NCBI GenBank assembly: GCA_023395555.1
Contig: JAEWYQ010000025.1
Location: 131,358-195,357 of the forward strand
DNA length: 64,000 nucleotides
DNA from: Bacillota bacterium
Lineage (GTDB): Bacteria; Bacillota; Clostridia; Lachnospirales; Lachnospiraceae
Direction: 5' to 3'
Positions 17,399-26,782 of the stretch are shown piece by piece. The number at the start of each line of letters is the position of its first letter. Position 1 is the first letter of the stretch. The position numbers and the translations under genes are program-made. Below the pieces are notes generated by a model that saw only the letters and a list, made by a program, of their open reading frames with translations, ran no database searches and was not told the DNA's origin.

Positions 17399-17413
17399 GC
17401 TTATCAGCGGAAA

Positions 17414-17938
17414 TTACAAAAAATTTGGGTGATATTGCTGTACATACGGCGTCGTCTTTTTACTGTATTCTATTAATTTTTTGATGTATTCTATGGTTTT
17501 CTTATCGGGATTCACAAAATCACGGGAATGTTGAGAACACACGCTTTTAAACTCTTTTCCGAAAATTTTAACATCTTTGGCCCTCCAGCATTCATCATGG
17601 CAGGGTGCGCCGCAAATGCTGACGTGGTCGTATACGGCTTTCTTAAAGTCTTCGTCCCTTTCGTCACTGTGAATATTTTCACCGAAATCAAGAAAATTAA
17701 AGATTTGAAACAACCATTCGCCATTTTCTTTAACCAGCATCCAACCAAGATAATGCCCGTTATACGGTATTTTAACGCCAATTGTTTTGCCGTTATCCAT
17801 CTCATACGGCAATGAGATGGGGGATAATTCGTTTTCGTTCAAATAAGCCGCGAAATTTAGCGCGTTTTCTTGCAATTCATCGTCAAGAAATTCGATGATC
17901 GCATCTTCGATTTTGTCGTACTTTTTTTGCTCAGACAT
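17414..17938 (-). CDS. Uncharacterised 174-residue protein with a cysteine/histidine cluster
   Basis: ATG 17938 follows AAAGGAGAAATAAAA. The acidic N-terminal half is mixed alpha/beta (ISLPYEMDNGKTIGVKIPYN, then WMLVKENGEWLFQIF). The C-terminal half holds CGAPCHDECW and CSQH, a spacing compatible with a zinc site. I do not recognise the family. It lies 160 bases downstream of a large MerR regulator on the same strand and may be in its operon. The spacer holds a 12-codon ORF starting with the same MSEQ. Confidence 0.5.
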   Translation of the reverse strand: MSEQKKYDKIEDAIIEFLDDELQENALNFAAYLNENELSPISLPYEMDNGKTIGVKIPYNGHYLGWMLVKENGEWLFQIFNFLDFGENIHSDERDEDFKKAVYDHVSICGAPCHDECWRAKDVKIFGKEFKSVCSQHSRDFVNPDKKTIEYIKKLIEYSKKTTPYVQQYHPNFL

Positions 17939-18037
17939 TTTTATTTCTCCTTTTTCATGTTTTATTTTAATCTTTTGCTTTACATTCTAATTCCAAATGT
18001 TATCCCAAAGAATGCCATGCAATCCTTCAGCAGTATT

Positions 18038-18076
18038 TTATTTCAGCGGCGTGCTCGCGGTGTTTTGTTCAGACAT
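18038..18076 (-). pseudogene. 12-codon ORF duplicating the start of the following gene
   Basis: ATG 18076 is preceded by AAAGGAGAAAATACAT and encodes MSEQNTASTPLK. Both the leader and the first four codons copy those of the gene starting at 17938 (MSEQ after AAAGGAGAAA). It looks like the leftover 5' end of a tandem paralogue, or a short leader peptide. Confidence 0.3.
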
Positions 18077-18097
18077 ATGTATTTTCTCCTTTGATTT

Positions 18098-19636
18098 TTA
18101 TTCATACTTCACCGGATACCAGCAGTAAACAATACTTCCCGTTTCTTTTTCACTGCCGACCTTACCGTCGGGCCAAACCATGAATGAACCTGAAATTGTG
18201 CCGTTCCATGTATAGCCCAATTTCATACATACACTGTGGTCATTGAATGAATCGCCTTTTTCGAGTTCAAAAACCAACCACCTCGAAGCGTCGATGGTCC
18301 TGACATACGGATCATGCTTTATCAGCGCTTTAACGTCCGTAATGTCGGATTCTGCGAGACAAACGGAATCACGATGGCCGCCTCCCCGTATTTGCGCGTC
18401 CATATCAAGTGAGCCGAAAGTGAAAATCGGCGCGCCGGGTTTTCTGTACTTGTTCAGAATATCCATGCGTCCGTCTGCCATCAGCTCGTCCGTAAATGGA
18501 ACAGAAGCGTTCGATCCGGGAGTTATAATCTTTGTAAAGCCCATGATTTTGAACTTGTTTTTGGTAATAATGCTTGCCTTGAATCCGCATTTTTCTTTAC
18601 TGCCGGGTATTTCTACAAGCGCATCTTCAATCGCGTAATACCTTTTTACAGGGAAAAGAACGTCATATTGTTTGTCGGTCTCCTGACCGTGATAAATATT
18701 ATAATAATTGATGATTTCTTCCGGATCGAGCCTTACGCCGCCAAAGCTGTCAATTTCCTCAATGGGCGGCGTGACACGCGTCAGATTTCCATCATAGTCA
18801 TATTGATATTTGTCGCTCTCATTGATCCAGTCCTGCATACCGAGATACGTCAGGAAGCCGTCGTCGCCCAACAAATGCGCCGCATATTGTCCTCCATGGA
18901 ACTTTTTCTTTGTCAGCGGGGCAGGGACATCATAATCGTCAGGAATCGAGACCCAAACCTCATTTCCGAAACTTTGGCCCGTCGCATTTGAGCGCTCATG
19001 TCTAAAAACACGCAAATCGGGCTTGATATCCATCAATTTATTTTGTTTGATAAAATTATGTACCGCTTCCCACGCCTTATCTTGGGAGTTGTCGCCTGTA
19101 AAAAAAGCGGACGCTACGGTCATAGGCGGAAGGTATACGACCCTCACTTCTTTTAGTTTGTTCAGCACATCCGACGCTTTGTTCAGGTCACTCATTGAGA
19201 GGCTGTCTTTTACATTTTTTTGAACGAAAGAGAGCGAACCGGCTAATTTCAAAACGGAATCATCACCTAAAAAATCAAGATTCAAATGGAGATCCGCAAT
19301 TTTTTCAAGCTCGCTTACGAAATGATTCAAAATATTTTTGATAGTTGATAAAGCCGTTATTTCGCTGTCCAACTCCGATATGTTTTTATTGAAAATATCA
19401 ATCACGGTTTCGGCGTCAGGGTTATCCATGATAACGCATATTTGCTTGACTGGAATTTGTAATTTACGCAGGATGATAATCTGCTGCACGCGTTTTAACG
19501 CAGCTTCATCGTAAAGCCGGTAGGAATTATCTTCATTTCTGATGCTTTTTATAAGACCGATTTGCTCATAATATCGAAGCATACGTGAGGAAATGGCGTA
19601 TGATTTTGAAACTTGACTGATTGTTTGTAATTCCAA
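18098..19636 (-). CDS. MerR-family regulator with two GyrI-like effector-binding regions
   Basis: 512 residues from TTG 19636, chosen because AAAGGAGG ends seven bases upstream and the MerR domain starts at once (MELQTISQVSKSYAISSRML). Winged helix 1-70 with RMLRYYEQIGLI, a coiled dimerisation helix to about 150, then two beta-rich modules (about 165-330 and 340-510) that resemble tandem GyrI-like ligand-binding domains; usual members carry one. MerR proteins untwist promoters with 19-bp spacers, and exactly such a promoter lies upstream (19669-19699), suggesting autoregulation. A second large MerR gene at 26899 shares domain start and promoter design. Ligand unknown. Confidence 0.8.
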   Translation of the reverse strand: MELQTISQVSKSYAISSRMLRYYEQIGLIKSIRNEDNSYRLYDEAALKRVQQIIILRKLQIPVKQICVIMDNPDAETVIDIFNKNISELDSEITALSTIKNILNHFVSELEKIADLHLNLDFLGDDSVLKLAGSLSFVQKNVKDSLSMSDLNKASDVLNKLKEVRVVYLPPMTVASAFFTGDNSQDKAWEAVHNFIKQNKLMDIKPDLRVFRHERSNATGQSFGNEVWVSIPDDYDVPAPLTKKKFHGGQYAAHLLGDDGFLTYLGMQDWINESDKYQYDYDGNLTRVTPPIEEIDSFGGVRLDPEEIINYYNIYHGQETDKQYDVLFPVKRYYAIEDALVEIPGSKEKCGFKASIITKNKFKIMGFTKIITPGSNASVPFTDELMADGRMDILNKYRKPGAPIFTFGSLDMDAQIRGGGHRDSVCLAESDITDVKALIKHDPYVRTIDASRWLVFELEKGDSFNDHSVCMKLGYTWNGTISGSFMVWPDGKVGSEKETGSIVYCWYPVKYE

Positions 19637-19668
19637 ATCAGAACCTCCTTTCAAGCGGCTTTAAATAG

Positions 19669-19699
19669 ATTATAAACCATGACATCGTGTCAATGTCAA
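19669..19699 (-). promoter_or_regulatory. MerR-type promoter with 19-bp spacer
   Basis: On the minus strand: TTGACA (19699-19694), 19-bp spacer, TATAAT (19674-19669). The spacer contains the dyad TGACA-CGA-TGTCA. The over-long spacer with a central dyad is diagnostic of MerR-activated promoters, and the MerR gene starts 33 bases downstream. Confidence 0.75.
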
Positions 19700-19791
19700 A
19701 CATTTTGTAAAAGTAACCAATAATCAAGAAATTACTTTTTCCCTTAACCCTGTAAAAATTATTCATAAAATTATTTGTTCTCAGACAAAAA

Positions 19792-19825
19792 ATAACGCTC
19801 ATCCAACATCATAGGTGAGCGTTAT
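19792..19825 (-). terminator. Hairpin with T run on the minus strand
   Basis: ATAACGCTCA (19792-19801) and TGAGCGTTAT (19816-19825) pair perfectly with a 14-base loop. On the minus strand the stem is followed by TTTTTTG, so it would stop leftward transcription. No intact minus-strand gene lies to its right before 21862, which suggests a lost gene. The surrounding gap (19700-20112) has no other gene. Confidence 0.6.
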
Positions 19826-20112
19826 ATGAAATTTGGTATAAAAAAACGGCGCAATCGCACCGAAAACTGCTAAAAAAATGTTAAGAAATAAAACCCCTTG
19901 ATACTTGACGTTAATTGTATATATACACTACCATGCAAATGGCAAACTGTCAAGCATTTTTATGAAAAATAGAGAATAAACGAGTTTGCTTCTACCTTTA
20001 ACGGTGAGTAGGTATTCCCTTCCCGCATTATATGTTTTGCATAATGAACCTTATGCTGTATAATAAAATTCTGGTGTAAATCCATTCGTTTTTCCGATGG
20101 GAGAGAAGATAT

Positions 20113-20242
20113 ATGATAACACTTCAAAATATCAAGAAGACTTTCCGTGTCGCAAAACGGGCTGGCTTCGGTTGGAGGTGTTTCTGTTTTCGGCATAACC
20201 GCCGAAGAAATGGTCACGGCTCTTTATACGAGGAGTATTATA
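20113..20242 (+). pseudogene. ABC-2 exporter ATPase reduced to its two ends
   Basis: ATG 20113 begins MITLQNIKKTFRVAKR, the standard start of ATPases of viologen-type ABC-2 exporters. After about 20 codons the sequence jumps in another frame to GVSVFGITAEEMVTALY, their standard C-terminus, and ends with a stop overlapping the ATG of the first permease. The Walker A, signature and Walker B regions, about 270 residues, are missing. The two permeases downstream are therefore left without a local ATPase. Confidence 0.75.
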
Positions 20243-20243
20243 T

Positions 20244-21044
20244 ATGAAAAAATATCTGGCGATCTTTCGCATACGTTTTATACATAGCGTGCAATACCGC
20301 ATAGTCGTGTTTTCGCATTTATTTACCGGGTTTCTGTGGGGATTGATGCTGGTTCTTGCTTATACGGCTTTTTACCGCACTAATCCGGATGCCTTGCCTA
20401 TGACGCTGTCACAAACGGTCTCATATATGTGGATGCAGCAAACACTCTTGATATTGTTTTCGGTGGTATTCGCGGACGAGGAAATCGAAGCGTCCATCGA
20501 AAACGGTTCCATAGCCTATGAACTTATACGCCCTGCTGATCTGTATTGGCGCTGGTATACTCGCGCCTGTGCAAGCCGGGCTGCGGTTACCGCATTTCGG
20601 CTGCCGCTATTAGTCGCTGTATTTTTCCTGCCGGTTCCTTTTCACATGTCACTTCCGCCGGACATTACCCAACTGGTGATGTTCCTGCCTTCCTTGGTGC
20701 TGGCGCTGGGCGTTACGGTATCGTTTACCATGCTCATGTATGTTTCCATGTTCTATACAACCTCATATAGGGGCGTAAGGGTGCTGCTTATAGCGATGAC
20801 GGCTTTTTTTACAGGAGCTGTGATACCATTTCCTTTTTTCCCTTCGTCAGTTCGGTCTATTCTTGAAATGCTTCCATTTGCGGCGATGCAAAATATGCCC
20901 CTTCGTATATACAGCGGAAACATCGCTGACACTGATGCCTGGAAGGGGATTGCGTTTCAAGCTTTTTGGCTGGCTGCGCTTATTATCGTCGGAAGGATTA
21001 CAATGGATCGTGCAATGAAAAAAGTTCTCGTTCAAGGAGGCTGA
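20244..21044 (+). CDS. ABC-2 family transporter permease 1
   Basis: 266 residues, ATG 20244 after ACGAGGAG. About six membrane helices, with the cytosolic segment DEEIEASIENGSIAYELIRP between helices 2 and 3 that is typical of this ABC-2 subfamily, the membrane half of drug or viologen exporters. The next permease begins five bases after its stop, and the matching ATPase upstream is a remnant. The protein itself looks intact, so it may be silent cargo or may use an ATPase encoded elsewhere. Confidence 0.8.
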   Translation: MKKYLAIFRIRFIHSVQYRIVVFSHLFTGFLWGLMLVLAYTAFYRTNPDALPMTLSQTVSYMWMQQTLLILFSVVFADEEIEASIENGSIAYELIRPADLYWRWYTRACASRAAVTAFRLPLLVAVFFLPVPFHMSLPPDITQLVMFLPSLVLALGVTVSFTMLMYVSMFYTTSYRGVRVLLIAMTAFFTGAVIPFPFFPSSVRSILEMLPFAAMQNMPLRIYSGNIADTDAWKGIAFQAFWLAALIIVGRITMDRAMKKVLVQGG

Positions 21045-21048
21045 TGAA

Positions 21049-21825
21049 ATGTCGCTTTACCTAAAGTTTTTTCTGATCCACTTAAAAAGTGAAATGCAGT
21101 ACAAGACTTCATTCCTCTTTCTTACGGCAGGTAATTTCTTGATGCAGTTCTCCACTTTTTTAGGTGTTTATTTCATGTTTTATTTGTTCCACGATGTGGA
21201 TGGGTTCACATACCCTCAGGTTTTACTTTGCTTTGCTGTTGTCATTATGGCGTTTTCTTTTGCGGAGATGTTCGGAAGCGGCTTTGAGCGCCTTTCGCGT
21301 ATGCTGGCCAATGGTGAGTTTGACCGCGCTTTGGTTAGGCCGAGAAATATTACATTTCAGATTCTCGTGTCAAGGATGAGTTTTTTCCGAATCGGCGCGA
21401 CTGCACAATCTGCTATTGTACTTTTTTGGGCGGTTCCGAACAGCGGCGTTGTTTGGACTTGGGACAAGATATTGACGCTCAGCCTGATGATCATATGCGG
21501 AAGTATCATATTCTCTGCACTGTTTCTTATACAGGCGACATTTGCATTTTTCACTACCGAAGGTCTGGAGTTTATGAATATCCTGACATACGGCGGGCGG
21601 GATCACGGGCGTTATCCATATTCCATATATGGTCAGGAAGTATTGAGGTTTCTTACGTTCGTAATTCCTCTGGCCTTATTTCAATACTACCCGTTATTGT
21701 ATCTGTTGGATATGAAGCAAAGCGTATTTTACATGATGACGCCGTTGTTGGGGTTACTATTTCTTATTCCCGGTTATGTATTTTTCCGATTCGGGTTAAG
21801 GCGATATAAATCGACGGGTTCATAA
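21049..21825 (+). CDS. ABC-2 family transporter permease 2
   Basis: 258 residues with about six membrane helices. The cytosolic motif GFERLSRMLANGEFDRALVRP matches the partner permease of the same exporter family. In intact systems ATPase, permease 1 and permease 2 form one complex. ATG 21049 lies five bases after the first permease with AGGAGG just upstream, so translation is coupled. Near its middle the segment ILTYGGRDHGRYPYSIYG is a conserved loop of the family. Substrate unknown. Confidence 0.8.
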   Translation: MSLYLKFFLIHLKSEMQYKTSFLFLTAGNFLMQFSTFLGVYFMFYLFHDVDGFTYPQVLLCFAVVIMAFSFAEMFGSGFERLSRMLANGEFDRALVRPRNITFQILVSRMSFFRIGATAQSAIVLFWAVPNSGVVWTWDKILTLSLMIICGSIIFSALFLIQATFAFFTTEGLEFMNILTYGGRDHGRYPYSIYGQEVLRFLTFVIPLALFQYYPLLYLLDMKQSVFYMMTPLLGLLFLIPGYVFFRFGLRRYKSTGS

Positions 21826-21861
21826 AGTTATTTTGCCTCATAATCAGATATCGCGGTAAAA

Positions 21862-22752
21862 CTAAGCTTCATATCCGAAAATCGTAATTTGATTTTTACC
21901 CGCCGTGCAGATATTAATTTCTATGGCATCTAACTGCACTGTATTTCCAAGGCCTAGACCAGTATGTGTCCCGACAAAAGATGTTTGTAAGTTATTGATT
22001 ACCTCCCAAGGGTCAGATGCTCCCCGTACCATATCTGTAATATCATGTTCAAGTGGGGTGGTTAAATAGTTCGCAGACCCTATGATAGACAGACTTATTT
22101 CCTGCAAATTAATCCAATCCGCCTGGGCATTTGGCCGCCAATAAAGAATCATGGAACTAACACCTACAGCAAGAGTTAGATTAAGGCGGCAGTAATATTT
22201 TATTATAACCTGTTCAATTTCTAAATACTTGTATTGAGTTGGTAACATATGATATTCTAAGACAAGTCTCCCCCGGGCTTGAGTAAGCAGAGCTGAGTTT
22301 AGAGAAGCCAGTGTCCCGTTGGAAAGCCCGATTGCATTATTAACATTAGTGAAATCACTTCTACCATTATAGGCAACCTGAGCAGCGGTTGCAGCACCAT
22401 AAATATTACATGATACTTCCTCATCTGAAGTACTTAACATAAGAGGATTACCGGTTGTAAGCTTGAAGGCGGAAGGAAAGGCTTGACTTACAGTACTAAA
22501 AGGTTGTGTTATTCTAAGAGATAAAAAATTGGTATCATCATCACTTAATAAAATGGATACTGCTAATGGAGCAGATACCTGAACAGAGGTGAGATAAATA
22601 CTTTTTTGAGGATCCGGTGTCCAAAGAATTGTCTTTGAGGGCTGTATACCTAAGCTGTAATAATGAATGATATCAGAACTTTTTTTTATAGATAATAGGA
22701 TTTCGTGGCTTGCTGCCGGTATGCTGCTCTTGACTTGAATATTATGATTCAT
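21862..22752 (-). CDS. Beta-rich structural protein of the surface cluster, 296 residues
   Basis: ATG 22752 follows AAGGAGAACTATATA. The first ~125 residues are paralogous to the whole 123-residue protein encoded just upstream: both share WTPxxxKSIxLTxxQVSAP, a FPS segment and a closing GYE-type end. The remaining ~170 residues are another beta-rich domain ending QITIFGYEA. No signal peptide, transmembrane helix or catalytic motif. With the DUF4183-type genes upstream on the same strand this suggests a self-assembling spore-surface component. No family name is recognised. Confidence 0.5.
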   Translation of the reverse strand: MNHNIQVKSSIPAASHEILLSIKKSSDIIHYYSLGIQPSKTILWTPDPQKSIYLTSVQVSAPLAVSILLSDDDTNFLSLRITQPFSTVSQAFPSAFKLTTGNPLMLSTSDEEVSCNIYGAATAAQVAYNGRSDFTNVNNAIGLSNGTLASLNSALLTQARGRLVLEYHMLPTQYKYLEIEQVIIKYYCRLNLTLAVGVSSMILYWRPNAQADWINLQEISLSIIGSANYLTTPLEHDITDMVRGASDPWEVINNLQTSFVGTHTGLGLGNTVQLDAIEINICTAGKNQITIFGYEA

Positions 22753-22785
22753 TATATAGTTCTCCTTGAATTGTCCATCAATGTA

Positions 22786-23157
22786 TTAGAATTCATAGCC
22801 TAAAAGGGTAATATTAACTGTTCCTGCAGTACTGGTTGTAATGGAGATTGCTTCATCAGGATTAAATTCAATTGGTGAGGGGAAGCTTATACCATAGGTG
22901 GCAAGGGTATTGGTAAGAGCGATTGACATAAAGGCGGCATTATTTCCTCTATTTAATTGGACAACCAGTGGGGCAGGGGCAGAAACCTGCAATGCGGTGA
23001 GGAAAATGCTCTTATCAGTATTAGGTGTCCATATCGGTGTATTGGTTTGAAGTGTGGTAAAGGTTTGAAACAAGATAATATCAGATGGATATTCTCTTGT
23101 AGATATGGGATCTTCTAAATTAAAAACGATACTCATCAGTTTTGTATTGCTGCCCAT
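22786..23157 (-). CDS. Beta-rich structural protein of the surface cluster, 123 residues
   Basis: ATG 23157 follows GATAGGAGTTTTTA. A single domain, almost all beta strand by pattern, with WTPNTDKSIFLTALQVSAP and the ending NITLLGYEF. It is a stand-alone version of the N-terminal domain of the 296-residue protein 33 bases downstream. No signal peptide, cysteine or membrane segment. Upstream, a 335-bp region with tandem dyad repeats separates it from the large DUF11/DUF4183-like gene. Function is inferred only from the company it keeps. Confidence 0.5.
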   Translation of the reverse strand: MGSNTKLMSIVFNLEDPISTREYPSDIILFQTFTTLQTNTPIWTPNTDKSIFLTALQVSAPAPLVVQLNRGNNAAFMSIALTNTLATYGISFPSPIEFNPDEAISITTSTAGTVNITLLGYEF

Positions 23158-23198
23158 TAAAAAACTCCTATCAATATATTTTAAAGTCCATATGATCT

Positions 23199-23400
23199 CG
23201 ATTACAGGAACATAATACGCATTCCTGTAATCGGCGAGTACAATGCAGATGCAGTTGCTCTCATAACTTATATTACGGGAATATGGTGCATGTTCCTGTA
23301 ATCAGGGTATGGGAAGCAGATTTATTTTTTTCATAACTATATTATAGGAGACAAAAAACATGTACCTATAGTATGGATTGGCGGAGCAAAAACAACGTCT
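23199..23400. repeat. Three imperfect ~70-bp tandem repeats, each with an inverted repeat
   Basis: Units start near 23201, 23272 and 23341. Each begins with a dyad: CGATTACAGGAA/TTCCTGTAATCG (23199-23210, 23222-23233, perfect), ATTACGGGAA/TTCCTGTAAT (23272-23281, 23293-23302, one mismatch) and TATAGG/CCTATA (23343-23348, 23365-23370). The first two loops are both 11 bases. The linkers before units 2 and 3 share TCATAACT. A further hairpin (23403-23430) follows. This fills most of the 335-bp gap between two surface-protein genes. Confidence 0.75.
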
Positions 23401-23492
23401 TTTATAGAAAGCTGCTTTACAGCTTCTATATTATATGAATTTATTTGGAAAATATTATCCGTATACATTTTTCCGAAATAATAATTTAATTC

Positions 23493-26111
23493 TTATATAT
23501 ATAAAGATATAAATTTTACCAAAATAGGAACCTTTTCTATGGGAGCATATTTGACTGTCAATGTAAGGCTGCCTGGCTCAATGGAATAATTGATACTTGG
23601 CTGAAGGACTCCATTCACGAAAAGGCTGCTATATGAAGTTTGTTTAGGATCCAGAATCCCCCGGTCTCCATAAACCGTTAATTCATCAGCATCGGTATAG
23701 GTTTTTTTCCCATTTGACAGGGTATTATACTGATAGGTTTCCGCCTTGATCAGCTGATTGTCCTTGTCTTTGATTACGAAATATTCAAGAATAATGGGTA
23801 CATTCTTTTGAGGCGGCTCTGCTATGGTTAGGGTTAGAAGACCAGTTTCTACAGAATAATTAGTTTCCGGCTGTAAGACCCCATTAATATAGAGGTTAAA
23901 GAAGGATACCTCATTTGGATCAGGGATACCATAGTCTCCATATATTAATAATTCATCGGTATTCGTAAATTCTTTTTTAATGCCATTTGAAACGGTATTA
24001 TATTGATAATCAGAAACATCAAGTATTTTACTGTTTTCCTTATGAAAAGAGCCGGTGATTTCTGCCAGTAATACTACTGTGTTTCTGGAGTTTAAAGTTC
24101 CGATATCCCAGGTTATGATATTATTTGTTTGGGATATAGTACCTTTGGTAAGGCTTATGGGTTTAAAACAAGTCAAATCATCGAATAGTAAGGTATCAGT
24201 CATGACAATATGATTAACCGGACCATACCCATAATTGGATATTCTAATCTCAACTCTCCAAGTATTAATTTTATTTGTACTAACTTCCAGGGGACCTGAT
24301 ACAATATACTTCTCAATCCTTAGGTCACCAAATAGATCAGGACAATCATTATTTTTATGAATACCAATTGACCTTTCGTGAGCAGATAATAAATGTTCCG
24401 GCAGAAAGAAATCGAGACAAGTCTTCAGCTCAAAAATGTCATATACGGGGTTAATAACCGGATTGCTGCAGGCAAAAGACGCTGCATATTCGCGTCGGGA
24501 AAGAACTTTGACGGGACATCCCGAAGTTATATTGGATATGATACATGAATTTGAAGCTGAGCCGCCGGCAATCGCTCTGCTTACTGAGCGGCATCCTGCG
24601 GTATTGAATAAACCGTCAACTTCAATAACAGCAGTCAAAGTTTCATAGGGCAAAAGCCCTCCGATCTTCCATATAATTGAGTTATCAGAGACCGATATTT
24701 TACCCAATGTTATAGATTTAATCGTTATGTTCTTAATTTCATCTAAAAGAATATAGTCTATGACAATGACATCGCTAATAATTTCATCGTCTGTGTTAGT
24801 AATATTGAGAGAGAAAGTCCATTTTTTAGGATGGCCTAAGAAGGTCTTCATAGTTTCATGAAAAACATGGGCCTGTAATAATAATTTCTTTTTTGCTATA
24901 TTCATCTTTGGAGAAACTGCGATTTGAAAATCCTGAGAAAGATTAGAAAAAATTTTCTTTGTTTTCACACTCCCTACGCCTGAGGCAATACCCAGAGTTT
25001 TAAATCCGTCCCGGCAGAAGCAGCCTATGATATCTACCATAAGAACTGAAGTATCTGATTCTCTTAGTACATCAATTTTCCAAAGAAGTTCATTGCCTGA
25101 TATATTTGCTGCTCCATGAGAGATACTGATGATTTTTATACATTTGATATGATCAAGGAACAGGATATCTCTAATTAGGATACCGGATACAATATTAGCA
25201 CTAAGATTAGATATTTTTATCTCTACCCTCCATAGATTGGCTGTATTAACATTTACTTTTGCAGGACCTGAGATAATGGTTTGAGTGAGTTCTAATCCTT
25301 GACTGACATGGATAGGGTTTATGCAAATAATATCAGTGTTTACAGAACCTGAGACGGTATTTCCATATGCCATACATCTGCTAATACAACGAGTTCCTTC
25401 CACTTGAAAGAAACCCTCTGTTCTAAAATGAGCAGCGGCGGATTCGCATAGATCCAGAGTATCAATATTCCAGGTGATTACCCCATCCTTTATTAATATA
25501 CTTCCGCAGGAGACAGAGGTATTTTCAATATTAGTGATGAAATCCAATAGAATTGTATCGGTTATAACTATATTTGTAATGGGTATACGGCTTATATTAC
25601 TTATTGTTAAGGTGAATTCCCAGGTTCCGTTACAGCCTGAGGGAATGCATTCAGGTCCGCACAAAAGAGTACTTTCCAAATGAAGATAATTGCTTATGTC
25701 ATCCTGTACCCATATATTTACATCTGTTACAGGGCCGCTGGAAATTACTCCTGAAGGAAGGATACCTTCAACTAGAGCAGAATTAAGTTTCGTTGATTTT
25801 GCACTTTTGTCTTCAAAAGTAATGAAGGAGATAATAATAGTAGAATCCTTGATAGGAACATCTTCCGTTTTAAGAAGGAGAAGACCTTTTTGGATTTCAT
25901 AATTTACTTTTGGCTGCAGCACTCCGTTAATAAATAGGCTGAAAAAAGAGACCTCATTAGGATCGAGGATGCCTCTATCACCATATTGAATTAATTCATC
26001 ATCGTTGGTATAAATTTTTTTGACTCCATCAGACAGAGTATTATATTGATAGACATCTGCATCTATTCGTTTCTTTTTCTGATTTAAAGAAAGTGTGTTA
26101 TCTCCAAACAT
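23493..26111 (-). CDS. Large modular surface protein: DUF4183-like modules around DUF11-like repeats
   Basis: 872 residues from ATG 26111, preceded by GGGGGTGG. Three copies of a DUF4183-like module, each with YQYNTLSxG, GDRGIxDPNE and a FINGVLQP signature, lie at about residues 12-105 and, in tandem, 690-872. Between them are about four beta-sandwich repeats with the DUF11 pattern [15 protein letters not shown] and NxITWxI. DUF4183 is known from exosporium-type spore surfaces; DUF11 repeats build extended stalks. There is no signal peptide, consistent with assembly in the mother cell. A fibre-like spore-surface protein is the best inference. Confidence 0.7.
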   Translation of the reverse strand: MFGDNTLSLNQKKKRIDADVYQYNTLSDGVKKIYTNDDELIQYGDRGILDPNEVSFFSLFINGVLQPKVNYEIQKGLLLLKTEDVPIKDSTIIISFITFEDKSAKSTKLNSALVEGILPSGVISSGPVTDVNIWVQDDISNYLHLESTLLCGPECIPSGCNGTWEFTLTISNISRIPITNIVITDTILLDFITNIENTSVSCGSILIKDGVITWNIDTLDLCESAAAHFRTEGFFQVEGTRCISRCMAYGNTVSGSVNTDIICINPIHVSQGLELTQTIISGPAKVNVNTANLWRVEIKISNLSANIVSGILIRDILFLDHIKCIKIISISHGAANISGNELLWKIDVLRESDTSVLMVDIIGCFCRDGFKTLGIASGVGSVKTKKIFSNLSQDFQIAVSPKMNIAKKKLLLQAHVFHETMKTFLGHPKKWTFSLNITNTDDEIISDVIVIDYILLDEIKNITIKSITLGKISVSDNSIIWKIGGLLPYETLTAVIEVDGLFNTAGCRSVSRAIAGGSASNSCIISNITSGCPVKVLSRREYAASFACSNPVINPVYDIFELKTCLDFFLPEHLLSAHERSIGIHKNNDCPDLFGDLRIEKYIVSGPLEVSTNKINTWRVEIRISNYGYGPVNHIVMTDTLLFDDLTCFKPISLTKGTISQTNNIITWDIGTLNSRNTVVLLAEITGSFHKENSKILDVSDYQYNTVSNGIKKEFTNTDELLIYGDYGIPDPNEVSFFNLYINGVLQPETNYSVETGLLTLTIAEPPQKNVPIILEYFVIKDKDNQLIKAETYQYNTLSNGKKTYTDADELTVYGDRGILDPKQTSYSSLFVNGVLQPSINYSIEPGSLTLTVKYAPIEKVPILVKFISLYI

Positions 26112-26221
26112 AGTGACCACCCCCAAGTAAATACATATTCTAATATCATATCTATGGCATTAAGAAGTAAGTGATAGAGGAAAAGGGATGTGCAAAGGAT
26201 AGCACATCCCAAATTTGATAA

Positions 26222-26602
26222 TTAAGTTGTTACTGTGGTGTCAGAATCAGAGGTCGGAGCAAAGTTAGTTACAATTAGAGTAATTGGAGCTCCAACTGGT
26301 ATGGTTTCCGCATTATTAACAGTAACCTGGGAACCGTCAGTATTAACGGTATATAGACTGGATTGCTGTAATACACCATTTATAAATAGCAGATAATATC
26401 CATTGTCTGTAGTAGCAGTTGTAAGATTAGCGGTCATGATATCGCCGGCATCATCTATAAATTTTGTTGCCGGAATAGTAAGAACACCGCCGGTTCTGTC
26501 GTCTTCATTTAGCAGATAGAAATATTTACTGATTTCTGGGTTGATGTCAACATCAGTTGTAGTAGTAGCATCGATTACGAGTTTAAATAATTGTGCGGCC
26601 AT
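26222..26602 (-). CDS. DUF4183 domain protein, putative spore-surface component
   Basis: 126 residues, ATG 26602 after AAGGGGGATAGATA. A single DUF4183-type module with [18 protein letters not shown] and a C-terminal run of acidic and hydroxyl residues (TSDSDTTVTT). It is the first gene of the minus-strand surface cluster and shares the INGVLQ signature with the 872-residue protein downstream, so the two may copolymerise. No signal peptide. Family members occur in exosporium and appendage loci of spore formers. Confidence 0.7.
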   Translation of the reverse strand: MAAQLFKLVIDATTTTDVDINPEISKYFYLLNEDDRTGGVLTIPATKFIDDAGDIMTANLTTATTDNGYYLLFINGVLQQSSLYTVNTDGSQVTVNNAETIPVGAPITLIVTNFAPTSDSDTTVTT

Positions 26603-26782
26603 TATCTATCCCCCTTCTATTTCATTACACTTTAGTATATTGCGGAAGGTGACGATTTGTTACATATTTCGACTATTGTAATGAAAAATATACATTAATT
26701 TCAGAAATATATAAATAAAAGCGTCGGTTTGTTGATAGATACACCCGCGGGTACAAATGAATTAGAAAGCAAAAAAGCACCA

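Noticed and set aside
23199..23400. Possible CRISPR array from regularly spaced dyads
   Set aside because: Only three diverged units, the dyads differ in sequence, and the linkers are partly conserved rather than unique.
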